Notes: generated from the sequence alone by a model not told the origin. 64,000 bases of DNA from Confluentibacter citreus (GCF_002807055.1 NZ_NIXN01000006.1:62001-126000); one strand, 5' to 3'. Positions 17,370-28,200 are shown, numbered from the stretch's first letter. Numbers and translations: made by a program.

Positions 17370-20300
17370 ATGAAAAACAAATATTCCTTTACGCTTGCAT
17401 TAGCTTCGACCATTGCCATATTATTAATTTTTATAACGGGTTGTGGAAACGGTAAAGTGCTGCCCCGAAGTGAAGGCCCAGGCGATATTTATACGGCCGC
17501 AGGTTTTCCTCCAGTTACGGCGCATAGTACTACACGGGCTTTGTTTGCTGCCTATAACGGACCACTTTATCAGGTGTCTCGGGAGTCCGACGAAAAAACT
17601 TTAGACATAGGCGTAGTGCAACCCAGTGCTGGTGATGCCGGAGGCTATGCCGACGCCGCTGCCCAAGACGCATTCTGTGCGGATGCCACATGTTGGATTA
17701 GCATTATTTATGACCAATCTGGACATGGAAATGATTTAAAACAGGCACCTCCAGGAACGTTTAGGGGACTAGCCAAAGGCGGATTTAATAGCCTTCCCTT
17801 GGCGGATATGGCTCCCGTAACGATTAACGGTCATAAAGTCTATGGCACGTATGTCATGCCGGGTTCTGGTTTACGAAATAATAATGCCGTTGGTCTTCCC
17901 ATTAATGATGAACCAGAAGGCATTTATATGGTACTTGATGGCACACACTATTCCAGTGGTTGCTGCTTTAACTATGGAAATACATCCACGAACAGTAGGG
18001 CAGTGGGTACGGGCACCATGTCAACAGTGTATTATGGTACGGCTACCGCATGGGGAAAAGGTGAAGGCGAAGGTCCATGGATCATGTCGGATATGGAAGC
18101 TGGTCTTTTTTCAGGTTATGAAACCAAAGAAAATGCCGCGAACCCCACCATTGATTCTTGGCGTTTTGTGACAGGCATGGTGAATGGTGGTGGTGGCAAC
18201 CAATGGGAAATATGGGGTGCCAATGCACAGGAAGGTGACTTATTGAACTTCTACAAAGGTGTTCGTCCGCAATCAAAAGAGAATGATACCTATTTTCCCA
18301 TGAGCCGTAAAGGTTCTATACAAATGGGGAATGGTGGCGATAATGGTAACGGTTCGGCTGGTACCTTTTATGAAGGCATTATGACTGCAAGTTACCCTAC
18401 TGAAGACGTTGTAAAAGCCGTGCAGGCTAATATCGTCGCTGCCAAATATGATGTACCAAGTGTTAGTTTATCACGACTTACAAGCTTTACGCCGGGTGCC
18501 GTTCAGGAACTTAAAGTATCTTTTACCAACACATTAGCAGAAGCGGTGTCAGACGTCAAATTGACGTTGGATTTACCACAAGGTTGGTCTTCTGAAGCAA
18601 CTACAACCCTAAGCGAATCCATAGCAGCGGGAAGTACCGTAGAAGCAGTTTTTAACATCACATCACCAACCTCTGTGGATGCGGGTTATCTAAAAGCCAA
18701 AGCAGTGTGGGGAGACAAAACCTATGAAACAGCCCAACGCGTAAGAAACGTTCTTCCCGTGAAGATTAATGAAGCAAGTTTTAGTGGCGGTCCCAATCCC
18801 ACCAATCAGTTTTTGGAACTTTATAATAGCTCTGATGCCGATGTGGATATTTCTAACTGGTCAGTTATCAATACACCAGGGGAATGGTCGCCTTTACAAT
18901 TGGCTAAAATTCCACAAGGCACCATATTGGGTGCTGGTAAATTCTATCTTTTTGGTTTGGCACCATCTGGCTTGGTAACAGCGACAAATACGGGTGATAA
19001 AATCATCAATGTGCGCAGTACTGAAGGGATGCGCGTGGGTCAGCATATTGATATTAATGGCGAAAAAGCCATCATTGCCAGTTTGGGCACGCCGGCAACG
19101 GATAAAACCATCGTTTTTGTCCCGGTAACCACAGGACCATGGCTTGATTTTCCTGTTGGGACTACCAATTTACCTGTGGCCAATGCTGAAGGTTTTAAGG
19201 TAGGAGATAAGATAGGTATTGATTTAGGCGGTAATTATGAGATTGCTACAGTTACCAAAGTAGGTAAGGGTTCGACTCAAAGTAGCCTTGCGGAAGAAGC
19301 AAAAACTGGTGACACCATCATCAAAGTATGGCAAAATGCTAACATGACTCCGGGCGATACGTTAACGATCAATACTGGGGCTCGTGTAGAGTTGGCTGTT
19401 GTAAAAAACATCATTACGGTGGTGAATGCACCATTGCGTGGCCGATTTACAGGCGACCCGGGACAGGTGGAGTTAACCGCACCGCTTAAAAATGATCACA
19501 TTTTGGCTGCGGATGTCGCATCACCAGGTACGGGGATTAGCTTCACGCCAGCAACACGTTTTGCCCATAAAAGTGGCGATGCCGTTCAGGCACTTGGTAG
19601 TGGTGTTACCCTAAAAGAAGGATTGGCCAAAAACCATGAATTAGGCGCACCGATTGTGCTTTCTGGAAATACAAGTATTGGCTATCAAGGTACGGTGCAA
19701 GCGAATCAGTATTACGGACTTCCCATGTCTATTTATGCAGGTTCAGTGGCGTTGATGGATGCCAGTGGCAAGGTACTCATGGATGCCATCATTTATGGTT
19801 CCCAACAGGGCAACTCTAGTTCCAGAGGTTCGGTAGCCACACCACAGATAGCGACGTTGGAAGGTGAACAAACCCAAGGTGGTTGTATTGCGGTACTTCC
19901 CGGTTCTAGCCAAGGCTCGTTTACGGATTCATACGATCCCATGATACGAAGTTTGGGACGTTTCCCCGATGGTGCTGATAGCGATAGTAATTGCGAAGAT
20001 TTTAAATCGCAAGCTGTCATCACCTTGGCAAGTGCATCCACCATTGGTTCTAAAAATATTAAAGTGATTAGTGTGGAAGGTTTAAACGTGGGTCAACAAA
20101 TCGTTATTGGGTTAGGTGCTAACGCAGAAAAAGTGACCATTACAGACCTCGGAAGCACAGGAGCAACCACCCTAAGGTCTGCCACTGCTGCTGGTGCTAC
20201 CAGCATTCCAGTAGCTCATATTATTGGTTTTAGTGAAGGCCAAACCATTACTATTGGTAGTGGCTCAAAACAGGAAACACTTGTTATCGCTTCCATTACC

Positions 20301-20504
20301 AGACCACGCCGTAATTTTGAAAACCCTTCCGAAAGTCAGGGGGCGTCTATTACCGTGAATAAAGGATTGAGCCATGCACATGCGGCAGGCGAATCGCTTT
20401 CTGGTAGTGGAATTACCCTTAGTGCCGCTTTGACTAAAAACCATGCACAAGATGAACAGGTGTCTAGTAGTTTGCCAACCCCAGGGGAAGCGAATCAGTA
20501 TTAG
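17370..20504 (+). CDS. GH54 alpha-L-arabinofuranosidase with split LTD
   Basis: A 1044-residue lipoprotein (lipobox ITGC, Cys25). Residues 45-362 form a GH54 arabinofuranosidase B catalytic domain: FCADATCWISIIYDQSGHGND, PWIMSDMEAGLFSG with Glu243 at the nucleophile position, and GNGGDNGNGSAGTFYEGIMT with Asp324 at the acid/base position. A NEW3-like sandwich follows (368-448). A lamin-tail domain starts at 463 (INEASF...NQFLELYN) but is interrupted at 536-765, resumes at 785-870, is interrupted again by 885-1030, and ends with LPTPGEAN. The inserts repeat a pattern of G-x-x-V-G-Q-x-I-x-I-G. The gene is visibly more GC-rich than its neighbours, suggesting transfer. Confidence 0.75.
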   Translation: MKNKYSFTLALASTIAILLIFITGCGNGKVLPRSEGPGDIYTAAGFPPVTAHSTTRALFAAYNGPLYQVSRESDEKTLDIGVVQPSAGDAGGYADAAAQDAFCADATCWISIIYDQSGHGNDLKQAPPGTFRGLAKGGFNSLPLADMAPVTINGHKVYGTYVMPGSGLRNNNAVGLPINDEPEGIYMVLDGTHYSSGCCFNYGNTSTNSRAVGTGTMSTVYYGTATAWGKGEGEGPWIMSDMEAGLFSGYETKENAANPTIDSWRFVTGMVNGGGGNQWEIWGANAQEGDLLNFYKGVRPQSKENDTYFPMSRKGSIQMGNGGDNGNGSAGTFYEGIMTASYPTEDVVKAVQANIVAAKYDVPSVSLSRLTSFTPGAVQELKVSFTNTLAEAVSDVKLTLDLPQGWSSEATTTLSESIAAGSTVEAVFNITSPTSVDAGYLKAKAVWGDKTYETAQRVRNVLPVKINEASFSGGPNPTNQFLELYNSSDADVDISNWSVINTPGEWSPLQLAKIPQGTILGAGKFYLFGLAPSGLVTATNTGDKIINVRSTEGMRVGQHIDINGEKAIIASLGTPATDKTIVFVPVTTGPWLDFPVGTTNLPVANAEGFKVGDKIGIDLGGNYEIATVTKVGKGSTQSSLAEEAKTGDTIIKVWQNANMTPGDTLTINTGARVELAVVKNIITVVNAPLRGRFTGDPGQVELTAPLKNDHILAADVASPGTGISFTPATRFAHKSGDAVQALGSGVTLKEGLAKNHELGAPIVLSGNTSIGYQGTVQANQYYGLPMSIYAGSVALMDASGKVLMDAIIYGSQQGNSSSRGSVATPQIATLEGEQTQGGCIAVLPGSSQGSFTDSYDPMIRSLGRFPDGADSDSNCEDFKSQAVITLASASTIGSKNIKVISVEGLNVGQQIVIGLGANAEKVTITDLGSTGATTLRSATAAGATSIPVAHIIGFSEGQTITIGSGSKQETLVIASITRPRRNFENPSESQGASITVNKGLSHAHAAGESLSGSGITLSAALTKNHAQDEQVSSSLPTPGEANQY

Positions 20505-20525
20505 TGAGGCTAGATCTAGAAAACG

Positions 20526-20572
20526 AAAAGTACAGTTTTTATCTTTTATGAAGATGGGAACTGTACTTTTTT
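20526..20572 (+). terminator. Intrinsic terminator after GH54 gene
   Basis: AAAAGTACAGTT (20526-20537) pairs perfectly with AACTGTACTTTT (20559-20570), with an inner ATCTT/AAGAT pair; a T-run follows. The symmetrical A/T flanks could serve both strands. Confidence 0.88.
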
Positions 20573-20597
20573 GAATATATATAGAGGGTGAATGATG

Positions 20598-21431
20598 CTA
20601 AGAATTTAAAAAATCAATTAAAAGCTTATTAAGTTCGTGTTTGTGGGTGATGTTCAATCCATGTGGGGCACCTTTAATAACATGATACGCATTGTTTTCA
20701 ATGCCTTTGGCAGCTTGGTCACCCGAAGTTTCTATTGGGACTATTTGATCCTCGTCGCCATGAACAATCAAGCACGGTACATTAATATTACCGAGTTCTG
20801 GTCTAAAATCGGTTTCGGCCCAAGCTCGGGCTGCTTGTATGGTCGCTCGGGGAGAGGCATGGGCAGCGATGCTCCAATCGTAATCCAATTGCGCTTTACT
20901 TACCAAGTTTCCCACAGGGGCATCCACAAAATTGTAAAAGTTTTTATGGAAATCTGTTAAAAAACCCACGCGATCGGTCTCCAAAGCGTCCAAAATAGTA
21001 TCCAATTTGCTTTGAGGAACGCCATTTGGGTTATCCTCTTTTTGTGCCACTAATGGAATAATAGAACTTATTAAAGCCACTTTACTAATATTTTCGGTTC
21101 CAAAATCGGTGCAATAGCGAACCACTTCGCCACCGCCCATAGAAAAACCGACAAGCACCACATCTTTAAGTTCCAATTGAGTGATGATTTCATGTAGATC
21201 GGCTGCCAAGTTAGAATATTCATAACCGCTCCAAGGCTCGGAAGACGAACCAAAACCACGGCGATCGTAGGCAATGCATCTGTAACCGGCTTGTATCACT
21301 GCCCAAATTTGTTGCTCCCAAGATTTATGCGATAATGGCCAACCATGAATTAATATGACGGGCTGTCCCGTACCATAATCCTTAAAATATAAATCGACTA
21401 ATGCGTCTGCGCTATTGTTTGTTATAAACAT
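20598..21431 (-). CDS. Alpha/beta hydrolase, non-heme chloroperoxidase type
   Basis: A 277-residue cytosolic alpha/beta hydrolase. The oxyanion-hole region is ILIHGWPLSHKSWE, the nucleophile elbow is GFSMGGGE (Ser), the acid is in VPCLIVHGDEDQIVP, and the base is His in IKGAPHGLN. This combination is typical of the cofactor-free haloperoxidase/esterase branch, whose perhydrolase activity can halogenate in vitro but whose natural role is usually ester hydrolysis. ATG 21431 is preferred over the TTG at 21461 because it follows an AGAGA stretch and fits the family length. Possibly linked functionally to nearby haloperoxidase-like genes; this is inference. Confidence 0.82.
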   Translation of the reverse strand: MFITNNSADALVDLYFKDYGTGQPVILIHGWPLSHKSWEQQIWAVIQAGYRCIAYDRRGFGSSSEPWSGYEYSNLAADLHEIITQLELKDVVLVGFSMGGGEVVRYCTDFGTENISKVALISSIIPLVAQKEDNPNGVPQSKLDTILDALETDRVGFLTDFHKNFYNFVDAPVGNLVSKAQLDYDWSIAAHASPRATIQAARAWAETDFRPELGNINVPCLIVHGDEDQIVPIETSGDQAAKGIENNAYHVIKGAPHGLNITHKHELNKLLIDFLNS

Positions 21432-21684
21432 GATGTATCTCTTTTTAATTACAAGCGACAAATTAGTATTTGTTATAAAAAAGTAGGTGTTGTGTTGAAT
21501 ATTTTTTTAACTCAAATAGTAAAGGAGGCTTTTATGAAAAGCATCATACTTTTTAAGTATACTTTTTAGTTTTAAATAAATTGAGGAAATACATCTTTAA
21601 ATTGAATGTTTCAAAGAATCCTGGCTATTTTTGGGTGATATACCAACTTGCGACGACTGTAGATTATTAGTTATTTACAAATGA

Positions 21685-21714
21685 TTGTCGGCTTATAAAT
21701 TTATTTTATTTTTG
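21685..21714 (+). promoter_or_regulatory. Complete Bacteroidota promoter
   Basis: TTG (21685-21687), a 19-base spacer and TATTTTTG (21707-21714) match the consensus. It lies 22 bases before the ATG at 21737, giving a short leader for the regulator gene and probably the haloperoxidase gene after it. Confidence 0.78.
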
Positions 21715-21736
21715 TGCCGATTCCTTTTAACTCAGT

Positions 21737-23509
21737 ATGCAAACAACCACCACCATCAATCTGGCAGTTTTGCCTTTCGAGGATTTATCTTCCAAAAAGG
21801 AATTGGGTATATTTTGTCGCTCCTTTAGCTCAGATCTTATTACGGGACTTTCCCGCTTTCGTCAGTTTCGGGTGTTTAAATTTCCCAATGAAATTTCTAT
21901 TGAACAAATCCTAAAAACCTTAAAGGAAGGCTATTTTGTACAAGGTGATTTTCGGTGTAAAAGCGAGATGGTCCATCTGAATGTCCAACTCTATAATACA
22001 GAAACACGGCATTTGGTATGGGGCTATCGGTTTGAGGGGCAGCTCACAGAGCTAAACGACATTCAGGACGACCTGCTAAAGAGTGTCGTTGCCGTACTTC
22101 AACAACAAATAGACTATGACCTTTTATCCGAATTAAGACAAAGCCCCAAAGTGGCATTTAGCGCCTATGAGCATTGGCTTTATGGTATTGAGGAGCTAAA
22201 AAAAGGATCTATACAAGCCGATTTGTTAGCCCGAGAGCATTTTGAAAAAGCTTTGAAAATACAACCGGATTACGCCTTGGCCTGTACTGGCATGTCGCTT
22301 TCCTATTTTAACGAATGGACCTGTCAGCTATGGGATCGCTGGGAAGTAAGCAAATCAGGGGCTTTTGAATGGGCACAAAGAGCGATTGAGCTGGACGACC
22401 AAAATCACATCATTACCATGGTACTGGGAAGGATTTTTTTATACGAAGGTTCTTATGATACCGCGGAATATTATTTTAGAAAATCTTTAATGCTGAACTC
22501 TAATGACCCAGATACGCTGCTCCCCATTGCCCTATACATTGTATATCTGGGATTGGGCAAAGAAGCGTTGAAGTTATTTGAAAGAAGTTTGGAGTTAAAC
22601 CCGTTTAATGCTGATTATCAACTTCGCATTGGAGGTTTTATCTATTTTGAGTTGGGCGAATATGAAAAAGCAGCCTCCTTCATCAAACATAAACCCAATG
22701 GGATCGCTAAAATTGCAGATACGGATGCCTATTGTGCTGCTATTTACTATCACCTTGGGCAATTTGACCAAATGCAAACCTATTGGAATTCCTATCTGGA
22801 GACTTACCGAGTTCTTATCGCTAAAGGAACCGATTTTGACCCGCAGGATGCTATCGATTGGATCTTTAAACTCAATCCGCATCGGCATGTATCCCATCTG
22901 GAAGATTTTCTCAAATTTATAAGCAAAGGGCGTTTCCAACATGCTCCGGTTAAAAAAATACCTGCGAAAGAAAAAGGGCTTATTGTAAATTCTTTTATAA
23001 AAGAAGCAGGGGTGTGGAAATTTTCCTTTGATAATTCCGTAATTCAGATCCCGGAAGTAAAAGGATTTTATGATCTTCAGAAATTGCTGATGCAACCCGG
23101 ACAGGTTTTTCACTGTGCCGAACTCATGGGGAGTTCGCTGGAAGATAAAAGTGAAAAGCTTATCGACGAAAAATCCCGGAGAGACTATCAAAAAAGGATT
23201 TTGGAGCTGCAAAGTGCCATAGAAGAAGCGGAAATGCAGAATGATTATAGCAATATACATACACTGCATGAAGAATATGACATGCTAATAGAACATTTAT
23301 CCAAATCGTTGGGTTTACAAGGAAAGATTCGGGAAACTGGCAGTGTGGTAGAAAAAGCCCGATCGGCTGTGACCTGGCGCATCCGCAATGCCATAGCTAA
23401 AATAGAATTGCACCATCCTTTTATGGGAGCACATCTTTCCAATGCCATTAAAACAGGTACCTTTTGTTCCTATAAACCGGACAGGGACATACACTGGGAA
23501 ACCGTGTAA
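21737..23509 (+). CDS. TolB_N-TPR regulator-like protein
   Basis: A 590-residue protein without a signal peptide. Residues 5-135 resemble the TolB N-terminal/FlgO-like domain found in adenylate-cyclase and transcription-regulator proteins (LAVLPFEDLSS..., HLNVQLYNTETRHLVWGYRFEG). About 150-370 are TPR-like helices (EHFEKALKIQPDYALACTGM and further copies). The C-terminal part (about 410-590) has a helical coiled segment and ends in WRIRNAIAKIELHHPFMGAHL...GTFCSY, a tail seen in predicted ATPase/TPR regulators. Probably a cytosolic sensor or transcriptional regulator. It precedes the haloperoxidase-like gene by 69 bases on the same strand, making that gene its likely target. Confidence 0.62.
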   Translation: MQTTTTINLAVLPFEDLSSKKELGIFCRSFSSDLITGLSRFRQFRVFKFPNEISIEQILKTLKEGYFVQGDFRCKSEMVHLNVQLYNTETRHLVWGYRFEGQLTELNDIQDDLLKSVVAVLQQQIDYDLLSELRQSPKVAFSAYEHWLYGIEELKKGSIQADLLAREHFEKALKIQPDYALACTGMSLSYFNEWTCQLWDRWEVSKSGAFEWAQRAIELDDQNHIITMVLGRIFLYEGSYDTAEYYFRKSLMLNSNDPDTLLPIALYIVYLGLGKEALKLFERSLELNPFNADYQLRIGGFIYFELGEYEKAASFIKHKPNGIAKIADTDAYCAAIYYHLGQFDQMQTYWNSYLETYRVLIAKGTDFDPQDAIDWIFKLNPHRHVSHLEDFLKFISKGRFQHAPVKKIPAKEKGLIVNSFIKEAGVWKFSFDNSVIQIPEVKGFYDLQKLLMQPGQVFHCAELMGSSLEDKSEKLIDEKSRRDYQKRILELQSAIEEAEMQNDYSNIHTLHEEYDMLIEHLSKSLGLQGKIRETGSVVEKARSAVTWRIRNAIAKIELHHPFMGAHLSNAIKTGTFCSYKPDRDIHWETV

Positions 23510-23578
23510 GTCCGCTTGCCTCACATTGTAAGGCACATACTTACGTCTATATCATTGTACTTAAAAATTAAATGTATA

Positions 23579-24877
23579 ATGAAAAAAATGATGTTTACAA
23601 TGATTGTTTTAACCTGTTTGAATTCGACAGGATGTAGTAATGGTCAGGCTCAAGAGCCTGAAGTAGAAACCCTTTCCAACAAGGTGATTCTAGAATGGAA
23701 CGCTGTTGCTTATGAGGCCTTCGGTGGTGAATTATACCAGAATTCCGTTATGGCGTCACGGATTAATGCGATGGTGCATCTAGCTATGCATGATGCTATA
23801 AATGCCATTTACCCGAAATATGCCACCTATGCCTTTACCGGAAAAGATGCCAGTGCTGACCCAACAGCTGCCGCGGCAAGTGCTGCCTACGAAGTGTTAG
23901 TTCATGAAATTCCTAATCAAAAGGTTTTTCTGGATACAGCATTAAATCTCACACTTTTATGGATTCAGAATGGCGAAGCAAAACAAAAAGGCATAGCATT
24001 GGGTAAACAAGCTGGACAGGCGATCCTCGATAACCGTGCGAATGATGGTTCCGCAGGCGACCCGATCCATCCGATTGCGGGCATCAACATGCCCGGTGTT
24101 TACCAGACGGTTCCACCTTTTGATTTTGTATTCGCACCGTTTTGGTCTGATATGAAGGCATTTGGTCTACAAAAAAATGACCAGTTCCGTTCCGTTCCAC
24201 CGCCATCGCTGGAAAGTGAGGCATACACCGTAGCCTTTAATGAAGTAAAAAGCCTTGGAAGAACGGGGAGTACCCTTCGCACGGAGGAACAGACTTTCTA
24301 TGCTAAATTCTGGTATGAATTTTCAGAAGCTGGGTGGAATCGGGTAGCGCGCACCATTGCCACGGATAAGAACCTGGATTTATATGAGACTGCCAGATTA
24401 TTTGCTTTGGTAGATATGGCCATGGCAGATGCCTATATTGCGGGATGGGATTCCAAATTCCATTATAATTTGTGGAGACCATACACAGCGATACGCTATG
24501 CAGATCAGGATGGTAATTCCGGTACCATGGGAGATTTGGAATGGGAAGCCGAAATGCCAACACCACCAGTACAAGATTATCCATCAACCCATAGTGCCTT
24601 AGGTAATGCCGCTGCTACAGTGATAGCAAACCTTGTGGATGGCTCAACATCGTTTACTATGATATCACCAACGGCAGTACCAGCTAATAGCAGCCGAAGT
24701 TTTAACAGTGTAAAGCAAGCCGCTGATGAAAATGCTGACTCCAGAGTTCAGGCAGGCATTCATTTTCGCTTTGCTTGTACAGCTGGACAAGACATGGGTG
24801 ACAAAATCGGACTTTGGTTAGTGAATAATTATCTTCAGCCGCTTAGCGCAGATCAAGTCGCGAACACTAAAAATTAA
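23579..24877 (+). CDS. Vanadium-dependent haloperoxidase-like lipoprotein
   Basis: A 432-residue lipoprotein (lipobox STGC). The vanadate/phosphate pocket is recognisable: K-x6-RP in KFHYNLWRP, the PSTH version of the catalytic His loop in DYPSTHSALGNA, and SR-x5-H in SRVQAGIH. This is the bacterial haloperoxidase-related branch, distinct from the lipoprotein at 10757. Start is ATG 23579; an in-frame TTG at 23516 would place 21 residues before the signal and is rejected. Whether it halogenates or dephosphorylates cannot be told from sequence. Preceded by the TPR regulator and ended by a strong terminator. Confidence 0.8.
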   Translation: MKKMMFTMIVLTCLNSTGCSNGQAQEPEVETLSNKVILEWNAVAYEAFGGELYQNSVMASRINAMVHLAMHDAINAIYPKYATYAFTGKDASADPTAAAASAAYEVLVHEIPNQKVFLDTALNLTLLWIQNGEAKQKGIALGKQAGQAILDNRANDGSAGDPIHPIAGINMPGVYQTVPPFDFVFAPFWSDMKAFGLQKNDQFRSVPPPSLESEAYTVAFNEVKSLGRTGSTLRTEEQTFYAKFWYEFSEAGWNRVARTIATDKNLDLYETARLFALVDMAMADAYIAGWDSKFHYNLWRPYTAIRYADQDGNSGTMGDLEWEAEMPTPPVQDYPSTHSALGNAAATVIANLVDGSTSFTMISPTAVPANSSRSFNSVKQAADENADSRVQAGIHFRFACTAGQDMGDKIGLWLVNNYLQPLSADQVANTKN

Positions 24878-24890
24878 TTAACGAATTATA

Positions 24891-24940
24891 TTAATAAGAA
24901 AGGACAGATTATATTACATAATACTGTCCTTTCTTATTAA
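24891..24940 (+). terminator. Strong intrinsic terminator
   Basis: TTAATAAGAAAGGACAG (24891-24907) pairs perfectly over 17 bp with its complement at 24924-24940 around a 16-base AT-rich loop. It is the boundary before the AT-rich CHAT island. Confidence 0.85.
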
Positions 24941-25164
24941 TATATGTGTACTATAATGTTCCGCGTTATGTAACTTTGCTTTGGTAAAAGCGAAGTTTTA
25001 ACTACTATATTTTCATGTTTTTTTATTCTAAAATGTTTATTTAAAAATGTAATGGAATACTTTTTGCCCGAAGCGACGATAGGAGTGAAGTGGGAATATG
25101 TATGGAATGGGATTATATTTTCTAATGCTAAATTTATTAGAATATTATGCAATAATTTACTTGT

Positions 25165-25172
25165 TAAATTTG
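25165..25172 (+). promoter_or_regulatory. Bacteroidota -7 box for the CHAT gene
   Basis: TAAATTTG fits TANNTTTG. Transcription would begin near 25179, which leaves almost no leader for a TTG at 25184 and supports the ATG at 25238 as the true start. No clear -33 TTG. Confidence 0.5.
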
Positions 25173-25237
25173 GTATATTGTAATTGTTTATAGATTTACT
25201 CTCTAACTATAAATTTCATTTAAATTTTGAAAGAAAT

Positions 25238-28200
25238 ATGCAAGAAACACCTATTTCGGATAGGATTATGTCCATTTTATATAAAGATTACGCAAACCCT
25301 TTTTCTAGCAAATTTGATTTCGAAAAATTTGATAAAGAGATTGGTAACGACATTAATAAAAATGAAGAGGATATATTAACATTCATTGTTATATGCAATC
25401 AAAAATTCAAAGAAATACATGAACATTTTTCGCAGGTATTCTCTGAATTAAACTTAACTCAAAGAGAATTAATAGAGTTTCTACACAAAGCATTAAATAA
25501 AAACACGCTTGATTTGGCTCCATTAATTGTAGAGCAAATGAAGGGTAATAAAAAAATCTCTTTTCATATGGGAGATTTAAATTTTACAAAATTTTTATTT
25601 GAAAATGGAAATGAAGCAAATATTCAACAAGTATTTGAGTTAGGTGGAGATATTTTGAATGTATTGATTTCTGCTGCTAACAATTGGGAAGCAAATCTAA
25701 ACAAGATTTTCCCAAGGCATATGCATAGTGAAGAAGAATTGGGTCAGTTATTTAGCTATTTATGGAATCCATCCAATATTCTCTTAAACATACAATCAGC
25801 ATATAGAGTTTTAATTTTTGAACATGGACAAATAGAGAACAATGAGAATTTTAAATCATTAAAAATTACTACTGGTGATAAATGGCTAAGGATTCTTAGA
25901 CAAGCTTCTGAAATTCGGTCTGCAAATAATTTGAGTGAGTTTTTATATCCACTACTTGAATTATATAAAAAATTTAATCCAAATAAGCCAGGAATAAAAA
26001 GCTATAAGTCAATTAATGGGTTAATTACTTTATCATCCAATACTATAAAAGAATCTAGTAGCAGAGCTCTTGCTAATGCAAATTTAATGATTAGATATTA
26101 TCATTATGATTCAGAAAAACTGAAGTATTATAACAACTTAACTCTTAATGAATTAACTGAGGTTTTAATTCAAATTGTAGACTTCGTAAGTTTTATATAT
26201 GGGCAATCTGTTGAAAATGGAAATAATAATTCAATTTATGATACACCATCTCGAATTAAAAAAAATCATCTGATTAAATACTTGATAGATTGTACAAGTT
26301 ATTCTAAAGATATAATAGATAAAGTTCTATCATCACTTACGTCGAATGATAAAACTCCAAATTTATGGAGAAAACCATTCTATGAAATAGGTGAAAATTT
26401 ATGTTTCTGTATTGCGACGCTAAATGCCCCTAATTATTCAATCCTTTGTGAAGGAATACTTAATCAAGCAGGTTATTTCCCTAAAAAAAATGAACTTTTA
26501 TTAATTAAAACCATTGATAATGAACTAGATGAAAAGCGTATAAAGTATAAATTCAACAAAATTAATATTGAAGAATTACTTGATGAATATTCTGATTATG
26601 AAAATAATTTAATTTATGAATTAAACGATTATTATCTATTTATTCAATCAAAGAGTTATCCCCATCCATTTGAGTCCGATGAAATAAATGCGGTTATTAA
26701 AGATATGGAGGAAACAACTTTTCAAATATTAGACAAATTAGAAAATTTACCTAAAAATATTAAAGACAAACCTATTTTACCTCTAATAGTAACTAATTAT
26801 ATAACATTTACATCTTTAAGTATAAATAATATCTCAATAATTGATTTGCAATTATTGAAGAATTATTTTTTAACAGGTAACTTTAGGAGAGGTCAAATAA
26901 GTTTTGAAAAAAAGATAAAAATACAAAGGGAATATGCGAAAATTGATTACTACAAAGGAGAAAAAGAATTCAATAATAACTTTCTTAATTTTTTAGTAAA
27001 TCCGATTCCTTTATCTACAATCTATGAAAGACTTTGTTGGAAAGAAGTTGTTATAACACCTCCCAAGTTTACTCCAAAAATAACGTTGGATTATGTTGAC
27101 CAAATAAGTACTGATGATACTATTTATAATCACTTAAATATTTTAGAAAACGCTCTTAATAACAAATATTTTTATGACCGAGATAGTAGAACGAAAGAAC
27201 TTTATGACAGTTCTATTTCATACTCTTTGACAAATGTTTTACATTTTATAGCTTTTGGAGATTATGAATTGTCAAAAACTAAGATTAATTTATATAATAT
27301 ATTACAGAAATATAGAATAGAAGGGTTTGGACATATTTTAGTTAATTTAAATAATGCAATTGGAAATATCTCTTATTCTAAAATAAAAAAAGATAAAACA
27401 TTTAATATAACTGCATTAGATGAAGATGATGAAGCTTTAAAGCTATATTCAAAAATTTTTGAGGACAATGGCTCCCCTAATCATATTCGTTTGAATGGTT
27501 ATGAAATAAAAAATGGGCTTTTTTCTAAAAATGAAGAGAAGAAATTAATTTCTTTAGCTCTATCAGTACTTTCAACACTTGGTCCTCATAATATTAGTGA
27601 TGACAATTTTGAAGACTATTTTTTGCAACTTGCAATAATTAAAGGGTTTAAAACCAAATATCAACTCGATTTTGAATTCTATGCGACTTGTGACAATTTA
27701 ATGGATACATTAAACTTTAATAATAAATATCAAAGAGCAAGAAATTTTGGAGAAGAAATTTTAACAATCGCCATAGATGAAAATAACCACCATTATGGTT
27801 GGGGAATTTTATTTAGATGCTTTACATATCAAAATAGCGTTTTCGAAGCAAGCATCTATGGAGCATTATATTTTACTTCATTATCGAGAGTTGGAGTAAT
27901 GAAGTATAGCATTATAACTGAATTATTATATAACGCATTAAAGTTTTTTAGAAATTTCAAGTTATATGATATGTTGGAGGATATAAATAAAATTGTTAAT
28001 GAAATCAGATTAAAAAAATATGACCAACAAAAATTTAAGCTAAGTTATTACCTAAGTTCAATACATGTTATAAAAAGTAAACCCGAAATTTTTGATGAAT
28101 CATTACAATATTTAGAAGAGAACTTCAAAGATATTATTGCATTCGATGATAAAGGAACATTGCCTTGGCTTAACTATCTGTATAATATAAAAAGGTATAA

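Noticed and set aside
22595-23269. A 224-residue open frame on the minus strand inside the TPR regulator gene
   Set aside because: It is wholly antisense to a gene with clear family features, its protein has no recognisable motif, and it lacks a promoter-like sequence or RBS of its own.
24937-25152. Minus-strand frame of 71 codons between the terminator and the CHAT gene
   Set aside because: AT-rich composition with no motif, no RBS and no conserved-looking residues; it also starts inside the region needed for the CHAT promoter.
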